Source of the DNA: Nemertoderma westbladi
Lineage: Eukaryota; Xenacoelomorpha; Nemertodermatida; Nemertodermatidae
Reading direction: 5' to 3'
NCBI GenBank assembly: GCA_032718475.1
Contig: JAUCBJ010005805.1
Location: forward strand, 1-34,514
DNA length: 34,514 bases
Below are positions 1 through 26,578 of the stretch, one piece after another. How positions within the stretch are numbered: the first letter of the stretch is position 1; the number at the start of each line of letters is the position of its first letter. The notes beneath the pieces are model-generated. The model ran no database searches, was not told the DNA's origin, and saw nothing but the letters and a program-made list of their open reading frames with translations. Made by a program: the position numbers and the translations under genes.

Positions 1-716
1 TTATCAGTCTGTCAGTCAGTCAGTGTGAAATAAATTGCTGAGTAAATAATACTAAATGTATGCCATAGACAAATACTGTAGATCTGTAGATAGTGAGAGT
101 AAACTGGTAAATGACTGCCAATAAGGTCCATTACTGCATAGCCTACTGCATTATCAGTAGGCTGATAGGCCTAAGCTTTATTTGAATAGGCCTATTACTG
201 TATTAAGTTCAGTCACGGCCTTGGTTAAAGAGACTAAGACTAGACAAAGACACTAGACAGACATTCAGACAGTAGCAGTACTGCAGTAACTCTGTAACTG
301 CTGAACTCAGGAACTGCAGTACCGGTACCGGTAGAACTGTACTGCAATTCTTCTGTTCTTCAGGTAGTAGGCCTAGTTGGTACCCGTCTGCCCGTAGTCA
401 TTGATTAGGCGTAAGTCTTTACTGCATTGCATCACTGCTGTCTGGCTGTACTGATTGCAATAGGCCTAGTACTGTAGTATTACTGTATTAGGCCTATCAG
501 CCTATAGTACCGGCAGACCGGTATTACGTAGGCCTACACTCCAGCACTCTTTTCGTCTTTTGTCTCTGACAAGTCACAACAAGTAAAGAATTGCAAATTG
601 ACTGTCAGTGTCAGACAGTCAGACAGTACTGCAGTAGGCCTACACAAACGGTGGAGTCTAAGTCTGGACTGTAGTACTGTACCGGTAGGGACTAACTGCT
701 AACAAACAACAGAACA
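1..716. other. 5' flank / probable 5' UTR region of the Smad-like gene
   Basis: No gene was recognised. The stretch is rich in short CTGTA/CAGTA-type runs and in the palindromes AGGCCT (seven copies) and ACCGGT. A TAA at 693-695 is in frame with ATG 717. No TATA box or transcription start could be identified with confidence. Confidence 0.4.
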
Positions 717-15599
<14,883 letters not shown>

Positions 15600-15815
15600 T
15601 GGGGCGAGCCATGTGGGTTGCTGCCCCCATCTCTTTTATACAACAATATTATTGCATATGGTTGTGTGTTTATTTAATCTGTTTTATTTAACCCAATTAA
15701 TCAATCACTGTTTAAGTTTGGTTGACCGCCATGTTGTTACATTATAGGATGCGCTTAAATCCTACTTTAATATATGTTATTAATATTTTCTACTGTTTCA
15801 GTTTTTATAATAATT

Positions 15816-15821
15816 AATAAA
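15816..15821 (+). terminator. Candidate poly(A) signal AATAAA of the Smad-like gene
   Basis: First AATAAA downstream of the TAA stop, about 220 nt away. Another candidate lies near 16371. The surrounding 15600-16598 stretch is AT-rich, holds a C10 run at 16175-16184 and shows no other gene. Confidence 0.4.
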
Positions 15822-17009
15822 TGACGTCACATTTTTTTCAGCACGACACCGACAGTTTGTCACACGATATAATTATGTATTTATTTCATACTTTTAACTT
15901 CATGAATGATTACAGATTTCATCGCGCTAAGAATATATTAATTATCATCAGTTATTAATTATATTATGGATCCAAATTATGGTATATACCATGGATACTT
16001 AATTCTGCTAATATTTAATTTAATTATTTTACCTAAGGTAATAATAATCTCCATATAGACTGTGTTCTTGTAGAATAGCCCATCACTGTAATCAATATTT
16101 AATAAAAGGATTATTTCCTTTAATTTCTAATTTTATAATTAAATATTTAACTAAATTAAGATTCCATGGGATGTCCCCCCCCCCTGTTATCCTTAATTCA
16201 ACACAAAATCACTCAGGGCAACATTTTACAAATAATTAATGTACAATTATTTTTATATTATTGCTTATTAATAAATAATACACTTAATCTTTGCAATAAA
16301 TTGCTGTGGACATTTTTGCATTTCTTTAAGGATGGCAAAATTAATCCAGGGACATGTTGTACAAGTGAATCCAAATAAAAACATATAATCTGCATATTAT
16401 GTTAACTGTGAGTTACTCGTATCAATTCACGTGCTGCGCGATGCCCCATAAACGTATACTTTAATTTGGCGACGGTTTATTTAATACAATGTAAAGTCAG
16501 GTGGTTATCTGTTGGTGATTCAAGGCCTTTTTCGTGTAACACCATTGCAACACCATAATTAAGTTAATAACTGGATATTTTCGAGTTTATTTTATATACA
16601 CCACCTCCCTTAATAATACAACAACCATTTTTAGGGGGTCAAATTTCAATAAAATGCTACGGAATTCGGTATGATGATAGATAGTGCTGGTAGGGCCGGA
16701 ATTTTTCAATTGGTAGGGCCGGAATTTTTCAATTTCTCAGTTATTTCCATACAACAAGCCCTTAAAAAATGTCTACTTAGCAATGTTTACCCACCTCCGT
16801 ATACTTTATTTAACGTTTTTGAAATGTAATCTAGTTATCATTAGAACCGCCTTCGTCTGTAGATTCCGAATCTGAAAACCGTTTTAAATTTCACCAATAT
16901 TTTCCTGAGATATTATCAACATTCAGAGGCTACATTTTCGATGTAAATCTAGTTAGTTAGTTATTTTTATTGACACTACAAGGTCCAAATGTTCGAAATC
17001 AGCACAATC

Positions 17010-17082
17010 CAATACTGGAATCTAGGACAGACTACAAGCAATATAGGACAGACTACAAGCAATCTAGGACAGACTACAAGAA
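17010..17082. repeat. Three tandem ~21-bp repeats in the foldback loop
   Basis: TAGGACAGACTACAAGCAAT and near copies occur three times in a row, on the left side of the loop only. They have no match on the right side of the element. Confidence 0.8.
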
Positions 17083-17118
17083 ACATTATTCTACATTATC
17101 GTAAGTGTTTCTTGACTA

Positions 17119-17548
17119 TTCTAGAATATTAATTATATTTAGAAGAGTTTAAAACTCCGGTCTAAAAGCTGTGAGTAATTAATTAATATTCTAGAATATT
17201 AATTATATTTAGAAGAGTTTAAAACTCCGGTCTAAAAGCTGTGAGTAATTAATTAATATTCTAGAATATTAATTATATTTAGAAGAGTTTAAAACTCCGG
17301 TCTAAAAGCTGTGAGTAATTAATTAATATTCTAGAATATTAATTATATTTAGAAGAGTTTAAAACTCCGGTCTAAAAGCTGTGAGTAATTAATTAATATT
17401 CTAGAATATTAATTATATTTAGAAGAGTTTAAAACTCCGGTCTAAAAGCTGTGAGTAATTAATTAATATTCTAGAATATTAATTATATTTAGAAGAGTTT
17501 AAAACTCCGGTCTAAAAGCTGTGAGTAATTAATTAATATTCTAGAATA
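17119..17548. repeat. Tandem array of 70-bp units, six identical copies plus a partial
   Basis: Units start at CTAGAATATT at 17121, 17191, 17261, 17331, 17401 and 17471, with a partial at 17541. They look identical to the base. Each carries a palindrome centred on TCTAGA (TAATATTCTAGAATATTA) and another, GAGTTTAAAACTC. Such identity points to recent expansion or homogenisation. Confidence 0.97.
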
Positions 17549-17945
17549 GAGTCAAAAAACGTTAGAATAATGTTCCTCATAAAATGTAGCCTCTGAATGC
17601 TGATAATATCTCAGGAAAATATTGGTGAAATTTAAAACGGGTTTCAGATTCGGAATCTACAGACGAAGGCGCTTCTAATGATATCCAGATTACATTCCAG
17701 AGACGTAGAATAAAGTCTACGGAGGCGGGTAAACATTGCTAAATATACATTTTTTAAGGGATTGTTGTATGGAAATAACTGAGAAATTGAAAATTCCGGC
17801 CCTGCCAGCAGTAAGAAAAGGTATCGATCTATCATCATACTAAATTTCGTAGCATTTTATTGAAATTAGGAAAAAAATTAGGGGGGGGGGGGGGGGGGGG
17901 CTCCGACCCCATAAAAATGGTTGTTGTATTAAGGGAGATGGTGTA

Positions 17946-19258
17946 CTCGAATTAGCACTTTCGATTTTTATGTACCCAAGAGTGTTACATAAATTAATAA
18001 GTATTTTCTTTTAAACGCTGACTAGTTACCGTTTTCATATAAAAATGTTCACAACTTTATTACATTATGTCAACGTTATCTACGTTCTTATAATTTTGAT
18101 TAAATTTATTTCGTATTAATTCCAGTTACCACTAACTACAGTAACTGGGTATCTTCTACACTAGAACTATTGAGAATTAAGAAGTACTGCATAATTACTA
18201 TGATAACTTTACATAATGTAATAAAGATAATTTAATGTTTACATTACCTGGAATAGGGATAGGGCGTATAGAAATTGTTGAGCTAGAAACACTTCAATAG
18301 GAGTAACAAAAGGTGTCCTGAATCGAGTGCGATTGTTTGTAAAAACATTAAGAAACGCTCGAAATGGCGGGTTTAAGTAAAACTATTTGTATTTATTTAT
18401 TAATTTGAGTATCTTAACTTACACACAACACATTACTTGGTTGCCATTGCCAATCACCTGGAATAGTCAGGGAATTTCAGTTTTTCTTGAAATATCAGGG
18501 AATTCTTGTAAAAAAATGGACAAATGAGTTAAATGTCAGTGAATTTGATAAGGTCATGTGTCATAACCGAAAATGTGTAACATTTGATCTATTCCGTTTA
18601 CTCATATTACTAAATATATTATATCGGTGCACTAATGTTTCCTTTTTGGTCCGTTGTAGTAGGATAGTTTGCCTATTGAATTGATATTAAAACGACTCGC
18701 TTATTAAATCTATGTTACCTATTTTGTAATATAATAAGGCGAATTAAAAAGATAAAGCGGGCAATATAATATAATATATAAATATGTTCAGTTACGTACC
18801 TGCACTATGGTACCCAACTTAATGAAGTAAACTTATTTAAACAAACCAGTTCGACCGTTTTCTCGTGTTATTACAAACAACACACCCCGCCACTCGAATC
18901 AGGGCACTTGTTACCCCTTATTCAACCGTTGTTAGGCCAACATTTTTTTGAGCACCATCCCAATATTGTGGCAGTAACCTGCCCATTTATATATTACATA
19001 CAACCTGATTATTTTTCTTTTTTTTTATAAGTTTAAACATGCATTATTCCCTATAATAGCGTCATATTTTACTGCATTGAGTATGCCGGTAATACATAAT
19101 CTTTAGTTTGGTTTTAATATTTTATAATTGAGATCGGTTTTATCTTAGTGCATGCAACTATCTGGGTTTAATATTTATTCATAATATTTACTATAATTAT
19201 TAAGAAAAATATGTCGAAATTGCAACAAATTCTATTTATCTGCACAACATCCAATCAA
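17946..19258. other. AT-rich intergenic stretch, nothing recognised except a small MITE-like repeat
   Basis: No ORF with coding features. The only structure I see is the inverted repeat pair at 18055-18226, listed separately. Confidence 0.4.
18055..18226. mobile_element. Candidate MITE, about 172 bp
   Basis: CTTTATTACATTATGT at 18055-18070 is the exact reverse complement of ACATAATGTAATAAAG at 18211-18226. Weaker matching (GTTATC / GATAAC) extends about ten bases further inward on both arms. It is AT-rich, non-coding, and has no clear target-site duplication. Confidence 0.4.
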
Positions 19259-19259
19259 T

Positions 19260-20520
19260 ACTAGGATCGGCATGCTGCATTGCAGCTGCATTTTTAAGAA
19301 TGCTGTGCCGGCTTGTCAACAAAATTGCACCGCCACAACTCCCTATCACCCATGACATTTGCTAGATCATCCGCATCTTTAAGGCCAGTGTCCTTTAAGA
19401 TGCGTCTCAAGAAAGTCATGGGCTGTCCACCATGCTTATTCACTCCATGAGGCTGCCAAAGTACAAGATTATGCACTGGCTGGTCCTCACGGCGAAAGCA
19501 ATGTCCTGCAAAGCGGAGGCGATTTTGTTCTAGTGTCAAGCTTGGGGGAACCAATGAGACACCTCCAATGTTATATAGTGTCTGGTTGGAGATGTGTGCA
19601 TTGTACTTGACACAATGAACCCGGCGTAGCATTCTTGTGAATGTGCCATCCAGAGATTTGGTGTCCTCAGCAGTTAGAGCCCAGCATGGACTCCCATAGA
19701 GGAGTACTGGAACTACTGCTGCTCTAAATAATCGGACCTTAAGTTTCCGATTAATTCTCGGTGACTTCCAAATCCTGGAAAGCCTATTCAAGGCTGCCCA
19801 TGCCTTTCCCTTACGTATTCGAAGGTCCTCACCTGACTTCCGGATCCATGATCCCAGGTAACAGAAGTCGTCCACATGCTCAAGCATACCATCCTTTGAG
19901 CTTATGCTCATCCGATCAGAGACTTGCTGAGGACTTTCAAAGTTAACTGTCAGAATTTTGGTCTTTCTGGAGTTAATAAAAAGACCAACACTAGAAGCAG
20001 CATGTTCTAATGAGCTGAGGAGCCGTTGGGCTCCCTCTAATGATTCTGAGAGTACTCCTAAGTCATCAGCAAAGTCTAGATCAGTTAGGTACTTGGCAGG
20101 ATTTCCTCGACTTCTGGAGCCAGTAGGTGGAGTTATCATCACCCCATCATCATTATGATGATCTAAGGACATGCGTAGAACATAGTCAACCACAATAATG
20201 AACAAGAATGGTGCAAGTGTGTCTCCTTGGAGGACGCCCCATAACACTTCAAATGGTTCTGTGTCACCGTCAACAGTAGACACAAATGTTGTCGAACCAT
20301 CGTATACTGATCTGATTGCTGCAATAATTTCATCAGGAATCCCATATAATGAAAGTATGCTGAACATACGTGAGCGAGAGACTGAATCAAAGGCCTTGAA
20401 GAAGTCAACAAAGATAACAGCCAGATGCCTGTCTTTCTTTTTTGATAATTCTTCAATTATCCTTCTAAGTGCCAAAAAGTGTATGCGACTACTGCCCCAA
20501 CTGACATACGCAGCTGCAAA
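19260..20520 (-). pseudogene. LINE family A, longest copy (C-terminal reverse transcriptase), 5'-truncated
   Basis: The minus-strand frame is open from the satellite junction to TGA near 19294. It has RT blocks in order: LAVIFVDFFKAFDSVSRSRM (palm, first Asp), YGIPDEII, LQGDTLAPFLFIIVVDYV, then FADD (20062-20073, catalytic), LFINSRKTKI, a YLGSWI block and the thumb region. The C-terminal part includes LLYGSPCWALTAEDTKSLDG, FAGHCFRREDQPVHNLVLW and LKDTGLKDADDLANVMGDRE. It lacks the endonuclease and the first RT blocks. The 3' end on the + strand begins with CTAGGATCGGCATGCTG, shared with copies at 8.7 and 13.8 kb. The clade is not resolved. The apparent first 40-50 residues are translated satellite, not LINE. 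Confidence 0.88.
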
Positions 20521-20591
20521 ACGGCAGAAAGTCTGGTATTCTTCACATGGGCCAGTTACCCCCATGTGAAGAATACCAGACTTTCTGCCGT
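20521..20591. repeat. Perfect 31-bp inverted repeat at the LINE/satellite junction
   Basis: Arms 20521-20551 and 20561-20591 are exact reverse complements with a 9-nt spacer (CCAGTTACC). The right arm is the first unit of the 53-bp satellite. The left arm is one satellite piece in opposite orientation, joined directly to LINE sequence. Confidence 0.95.
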
Positions 20592-20956
20592 TATATTTCA
20601 CTTTGCAGTTTACCCCCATGTGAAGAATACCAGACTTTCTGCCGTTATATTTCACTTTGCAGTTACCCCCATGTGAAGAATATCAGACTTTCTCCCGTTA
20701 TATTTCACTTTGCAGTTACCCCCATGTGAAGAATACCAGGTTTTCTGCCGTTATATTTCACTTTGCAGTTACCCCCATGTGAAGAATACCAGACTTTCTC
20801 CCGTTATATTTCACTTTGCAGTTACCCCCATGTGAAGAATACCAGACTTTCTCCCGTTATATTTCACTTTGCAGTTACCCCCATGTGAAGAATACCAGAC
20901 TTTCTGCCGTTATATTTCACTTTGCAGTTACCCCCATGTGAAGAATACCAGGTTTT
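20557..20956. repeat. 53-bp satellite, about eight units
   Basis: CCCATGTGAAGAATA recurs at 20561, 20615, 20668, 20721, 20774, 20827, 20880 and 20933: one 54-bp step, then 53 bp. Units vary at a few sites (CTGCCG/CTCCCG and AGACTTT/AGGTTTT). The array ends in AT-rich DNA (20957-21116). Confidence 0.95.
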
Positions 20957-21116
20957 CACCAAAAACACAAGTTACAGAAGGGCTGAATTTAACCAAAACA
21001 ATAAACGAAAATTTCGTTAAACGAAATAAGCGCTATAAAACACTTAATAAAGATAAATTTAAAAAAATAAAAAATCTTCATATATGAGTGGGAGAATCTT
21101 TTAGGCTCGTTAAGCC

Positions 21117-22624
21117 AAGGAATGCCTCCTCGCCACCATGGGTGATCTTCCACAATAAACCCTTCCACTCTGTGTCCTAAAGGAATGCCTGTTCACCACC
21201 ATGGGTGATCTTGCACAGTAAACTTCCACTCTGTTTCCTAAAGGAATGCCTGTTCACCACCGTGGGTGATCTTCCTCAGTAAACCCTTCCACTCTGTTTC
21301 CTAAAGGAATGCCTGTTCACCATCATGGGTGATCTTCCACAGTAAACCCTTCCACTCTGTTTCCTAAAGGAATGCCTGTTCACCACCATGGGTGATCTTC
21401 CACAGTAAACCCTTCCACTCTGTTTCCTTAAGGAATGCCTGTTCACCACCATGGGTGATCTTCCACAGTAAACCCTTCCACTCTGTGTCCTAAAGGAATA
21501 CCTGTTCACCACCATGGGTGATCTTGAACAGTAAACTTCCACTCTGTTTCCTAAAGGAATGCCTGTTCACCACCATGGGTGATCTTCCAAAGTAAACCCT
21601 TCCACTCTGTTTCCTAAAGGAATACCTGTTCACCACCGTGGGTGATCTTCCTCAGTAAACCCTTCCACTCTGTTTCCTAAAGGAATGCCTGTTCACCATC
21701 ATGGGTGATCTTCCACAGTAAACCCTTCCACTCTGTTTCCTAAAGGAATGCCTGTTCACCACCATGGGTGATCTTGCACAGTAAACCCTTCCACTCTGTT
21801 TCCTAAAGGAATGCCTGTTACAACCATGGGTGATCTTCCTCAGTAAACCCTTCCACTCTGTTTCCTAAAGGAATGCCTGTCACAACCATGGGTGATCTTC
21901 CATAGAAAACCCTTCCACTCTGTTTCCTAAAGGAATGCCTGTTCACCACCATGGGTGATCTTCCACAGTAAACCCTTCCACTCTGTTTCCTAAAGGAATG
22001 CCTGTTCACCACCATGGTTGATCTTCCACAGTAAACCCTTCCACTCTGTTTCCTTAAGGAATGCCTGTCACAACCATGGGTGATCTTCCATAGAAAACCC
22101 TTCCACTCTGTTTCCTAAAGGAATGCCTGTTCACCACCATGGGTGATCTTCCACAGTAAACCCTTCCACTCTGTTTCCTTAAGGAATGCCTGTCACAACC
22201 ATGGGTGATCTTCCATAGAAAACCCTTCCACTCTGTTTCCTAAAGGAATGCCTGTTCACCACCATGGGTGATCTTCCACAGTAAACCCTTCCACTCTGTT
22301 TCCTAAAGGAATGCCTGTTCACCACCATGGTTGATCTTCCACAGTAAACCCTTCCACTCTGTTTCCTTAAGGAATGCCTGTCACAACCATGGGTGATCTT
22401 CCATAGAAAACCCTTCCACTCTGTTTCCTAAAGGGATGCCTGTTCACCACCATGATGGGTGATCTTCCACAGTAAACCCTTCCACTCTGTTTCCTAAAGG
22501 AATGCCTGTTCACCACCATGATGGGTGATCTTCCACAGTAAACCCTCCCACTTTGTTTCCTAAAGGAATGCCTGTTCACAACCATTGGTGATCTTCCACA
22601 GTAAACCCTTCCACTCTGTTTCCC
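21117..22624. repeat. 63-bp minisatellite, about 24 units, with higher-order pattern
   Basis: The unit starts AAGGAATGCCTGTTCACCAC and ends near TTCCACTCTGTTTCCT. Because 63 is a multiple of 3 the minus strand stays open in places, giving a false 21-residue peptide repeat. A variant unit (CACAACCATGG with CCATAGAAAACCC) preceded by CCTTAAGG recurs near 22055, 22172 and 22360, suggesting higher-order amplification. Confidence 0.95.
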
Positions 22625-22628
22625 AAGT

Positions 22629-23028
22629 TGTCTTGGTTCCCATTTATCACGTCTATTACTACTGTATCTAATAATATCGTGTATACTGATGATAAATGTG
22701 TCCGGGTACACTACTAAAACCCACCCGTATCTCTACTGCACTCCAACTTGTTCGGTGACCCACCAGGCAGTCAACGAACTTCGCTAAATGTAAATCAATA
22801 TTAAATAAAGTAACTAACAACGTTTAATAATAATTATAATATAATATTCACTTTACAAAATGCCAATATAACAACCCACAACCAAACAGTCACAAGATGA
22901 TTGGTTGCACTACTGAATAAGTTTAACCAGCTGAGACTGTGTATATGCAAGTGTATGTAGTACAATATAATGTAATATAAACCATATTAGTACTTTAACT
23001 ATATTGCTTACTGATGGAATACCATACA
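22629..23028 (-). mobile_element. Probable LTR of the Ty3/Gypsy element
   Basis: On the minus strand the Gypsy pol remnant is followed by a purine tract (CTGGGGGGAGA, 23030-23040) and then TGTATGG at 23028, the expected start of an LTR after a polypurine tract. A TGT...ACA bracket gives 22629-23028 (about 400 bp). The 3' border is uncertain because it adjoins the 63-bp minisatellite and the other LTR is missing. Confidence 0.55.
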
Positions 23029-23152
23029 TCTCCCCCCAGATCTTACGATCGATAAAAACCAGAAAAGAATTAATATTACATCCATCACCAACAAAATCAT
23101 GTGTATAATGAGTTCAATTTGAATTTATGAGTTTATTCAAACCAATCACAGT

Positions 23153-24955
23153 TCATCGGTTTGGTGGAACTAGTCGAAGAAACTTCCTGTTCCTAAGGAA
23201 AACCCGTCCAGAAGGAAGAAGAACATAGTTGCTAGGTACTCCCATCAGGTCTGACCTCCCCTCTCTGTCCCAAAGCCTAGATACCGCATCTTGGATAAAC
23301 ACAGAATCGCCGACATTTAGTGGAGTGAGTGTTTGAGAGCGAGAGTCGTACCGGAATTTAATTTGAAGACGTCGTTTCTCCACCAACTCCAGATCAATCA
23401 CATCTTTTACTTCGCCCCATTGTGATTCGAGGGCCTCCCCGTCATGAGGGTTCGCATGGGTCGCCCATAGAGCATAAAATTCTGGTGATGGTATATCATG
23501 ATCTCTAGGCGTGGTTCGCCATTCCATTAAGGCTTCTACAAATGTTTCCTTATCACAAGATCTGTAATAACTAGCGATTATTGTTGCAACCACTTGAGCT
23601 GTATAGGGTGGCTTGTTGTACCGGATAACATTCGGCCACCCACTAAACCGATCCACATAAACAATAAATGTGGCACCGCCAAAATCAGTTGAAACCTGTT
23701 CAAATTGTCTTTGTGGGAGCTAATCGAGTTTCATTGGTTCCTGTTGTACGGAGTTGACAAGAGCTACATGACTCAATGGCTGAAGTGATGTAATTTTTCA
23801 TACCAGGCCAAGTGTAAAGTTGGCGGGCTTGTTCTAGAGATTGACGAACACCTTGGTGTGCGATATGTAGCCGAGGGATTATCTCCCATCGTGCCCCTGC
23901 AGGAACAACAATACGGGCTCCAAGGTAACCAAGGCCATCCTGTACTGAATAGTCATTAAAATTATTTTTATAAATACATAATTCCTTTGGGATGTTTTTA
24001 CCAGATATTCCTCTTGTTACTGCATCCAAAATAAGTTTGTAAGTGTCATCATGTAATGCAGCATCATATAAAAGCTTGTGGGCAGGGTCTATTTCTCATG
24101 TGCGATCAAGTGCAACCTGTTTGATTTGCAGGGCAATTTCATCTGCTTTTTAAGGGGGGGGGAGGGGGGTACTGGCTTGGAAGTCAACATTTTGAAATGC
24201 TTACTGCACCAAAAAGCGAACAAGTAGAAAAACGTGTAAGATACATTTTTGACTATATTGAATTGTAATATTTAAAAATTGTATAATTGTAAGTGTAAAT
24301 TGTAGATTGTAGCCGCTTAGCTTTTCTTTTAATCTCTGGAGACGTAAGTTCTCAATAACTTTTAATCATTTGTTGTTCAGAATAGATCGATTGGTTTGTG
24401 TTGTCGGTTCTAATCAGAAAGTTTGGACACCCTTGTAAGAATACCCGGGTTTTCTTTACTGCCCAAACGACTACCAAAAGCTCGAGTTCAACTACTGCCC
24501 AGTTAGCTTCAGTACTGTAGATGTAATGAAACGGCTTCCACATGTTACGAGCCGCCAACCTTCACTTTGTTTTTGGGTGAGTGAATATCCGATTCCCTTC
24601 TTAGATGCATCGGTATATAATGCTGTCTGTCCCAGAAACGATTTCAGTTCAGTTCTGTTATGTTTTGTGGGATTGGAAAATCGTGAATGGCCTCAAGTTT
24701 TGCCGAATCCCCTTTGATGGCATCACGTCCGATCCGATTCTAAGTCCAACAAACTCGACTTATGGTTGTCCAAAGTTAAATTTATCCTTACTGAGGGTGA
24801 TCCCGTACTTTCGGCATCGTAAAAGTATTTCTCGTATTACCTTGAGATGTTCCTCAAATTCGACTTTAGGCCCATTATTTACTACAATTTCCTCTGTACA
24901 CTGATCCCCCAGTCGCCTTGCTACTACCGATGGTTCCTCCAAAGCATTCATGAAT
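23153..24955 (-). pseudogene. Ty3/Gypsy retrotransposon pol remnant (RT, RNase H, integrase)
   Basis: Minus strand, 5' to 3'. The RT end is IVVNNGPKVEFEEHLKVIR...YGITLSKDKFNFGQP (24950-24760). The RNase H part is YSTEANW..VELELLVVVWAV, FLQGCPNFLIRTDN (to 24360). Integrase follows with an H2C2 zinc-binding block, HIAHQGVRQSLEQARQLYTW then CSSCQ (about 23700-23900), and the core and C-terminal parts DRFSGWPNV, EALMEWRTTPRDHD, FIQDAVSRLWDREG and a final SGRVFLRNRKFLRLVPPNR (to 23153). Frames are broken at several points (about 24700, 24350, 24170 and 23690). The RT YVDD box is degraded and everything upstream (gag, protease) is absent. An old, truncated copy. Confidence 0.9.
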
Positions 24956-25020
24956 TATCAAGGCCCTTCGATTTGGAATGCACTACCACCCACCCCCCCC
25001 CCCCCCCCCCCCCCCCCCCC
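24950..25020 (+). pseudogene. LINE C-terminal scrap joined to a C28 tract
   Basis: The frame MNYQGPSIWNALPP is the well-known C-terminal box of CR1/jockey-type LINE polymerases. It is cut off directly by C28 (24993-25020). Only about 40 bp of LINE sequence remains, so the call rests on this motif alone. Confidence 0.5.
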
Positions 25021-25327
25021 AACAACCCCATCAATTTCTGTAAAAGCTTTTGCGTCATTAACCGGTTATTTTCCCTTAAAGTACTCTGTAGTTGGTTTGC
25101 CAGGCATAAAAAGGCCGTGTCCTTGCTGTACTGGTGTTTTAGAGGACATAAAAGTCATTTCTTCTGTGTTTGTACTGTATTTGTACTTTAGAGGACATAA
25201 TCCGCAATCTCGTGACGCGATAAGCTAGATACTCTTGAAAACAGTGTCGCTACCATGACGACGGCTAACAGCTGATATTGCCACGTCGACATTTCTTTGT
25301 TTCTTTGTTCTCTCGTTGTTCGGTTGA

Positions 25328-25334
25328 CCAATCA
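25328..25334 (+). promoter_or_regulatory. CCAAT box candidate
   Basis: The context GACCAATCAGAGCG is a textbook NF-Y site. It lies about 3.1 kb upstream of the BEL start codon, so it could belong to the LTR promoter or to an unseen gene. No TATA box of good quality follows. Confidence 0.35.
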
Positions 25335-26578
25335 GAGCGTTTTTTGCCTCTGTGTTGGAGGTGTATACAGAACTCAGTAGTTCAGTGTGTTATGTTTTTG
25401 CCTAGAGCCTAAGAACATCGGCTTTTGGCACCTCCGTATATCAGCATTCTTTAGCTTTACATTAGTAGGCTTAATTATAGAACGTATATCTGTTATCAAA
25501 CTAACGAGTTATATATCTTAACTAATCGAACCATATCATACATATTTTACTTAACATTACTGCTTTTACTGTCGGTTATTCATTATATTGGTTGATGAAA
25601 TATTATATCGGAATACTGATCAATAGTCAGACACCCCACCTTCTTGATATACTAAAGGTTAGAGAGACCGGTTACAGATAAACGATTGCGACCTATGTTA
25701 AGTGGTTTGAAGTGAATCTAATGCTATTTCATATGCCCAACATAAATTGTCTGTTGCTCTCTTTATACGTGACTAAATTTAGTGAAGGTCGGCAGATTAG
25801 TGTGCAGTATTGTGCAGCATTGTGTATGATTGTAACTGATAACAAAGCATCTCCTAAAGAATGCGCCATATACGTTAATATATAGCCTTTTCGTTGTGTC
25901 TAGTTTAAGTCATAACTCTGTTTACATATTTAGAGCGCCACGTCCTAAAGGAACTGTTAATATTTCCCGAAAGTGAATAATATTTGTCAGAGATTATATA
26001 TTACGATCAGTCGAATAATACAGTAGGCTTGCACCATCAATCATTAAGCTCCAAACTCAGTCTCCCGGGTATATCCAACGGGTGAATGATTGCGCATAGA
26101 CTGGCTTCGGCTAATGTAGTGTATCAAATACTCGTCATAAAGCTAAAGAATATATATCATCTAAAAGACATTCTAATTTTGGCAGGTTAAACTGTCAAAG
26201 GTCTTCAAAAGCGCAAACAATAACAGATATACGCTTCTGGATTGCGGTGTAAGCAATCTAGTCGAAAGTACCGGTCGACCGGAAACCTGTAGGCCTGACT
26301 GCCTGATCATCCGAACCGGTACTTACAGTACTAGTACAGGTACAGCAGTATTATTCGATTTGATTATTATATGCCGGTAGGTCTTAATAATTAATCGGGG
26401 ACGCCTGGTTTTTATTGGGATTTTACTTAGGCCTATTTCTGTCAGTTTTATTTATTTGTAGGCCAGTATTGAGCAGAAGGCGTGTAAGCCTGCTCAGATT
26501 GTACAGATAATTTGTAGGCTTGACTGTTGGCGAACTGTTGATTAGGTCTGAACGGATTGCAGTGCATGTAGAGTGTAT

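Larger units (their letters stand above)
16599..17943. mobile_element. Foldback DNA element with long inverted arms and TA flanks
   Basis: The left arm 16599-16940 is matched in reverse complement by the right arm 17581-17943, with small indels. The ends are CACCACCTCCCTTAA on the left and TTAAGGGAGATGGTG on the right, and both are directly flanked by TA (16597-16598 and 17944-17945), as expected for a TA target-site duplication of Tc1/mariner-like transposition. Arm homology continues partly inward to the repeat array. The left arm has a duplicated GGTAGGGCCGGAATTTTTCA block, and the right arm carries a G20 tract (17881-17900) where the left has G5. There is no transposase ORF, so the element is non-autonomous. 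Confidence 0.85.

Noticed and set aside
17119-17548. CRISPR array (regular identical repeats)
   Set aside because: The repeats are contiguous 70-bp units without unique spacers, inside a eukaryotic foldback element.
21276-22711. Minus-strand ORFs with a 21-residue repeat (RKQSGRVYCGRSPMVVNRHS type)
   Set aside because: They follow from the 63-bp minisatellite period. There is no start context or conservation evidence for a protein.
24847-25228. Proline-rich ORFs across the C28 tract
   Set aside because: They are produced by antisense Gypsy sequence, a LINE scrap and a homopolymer.
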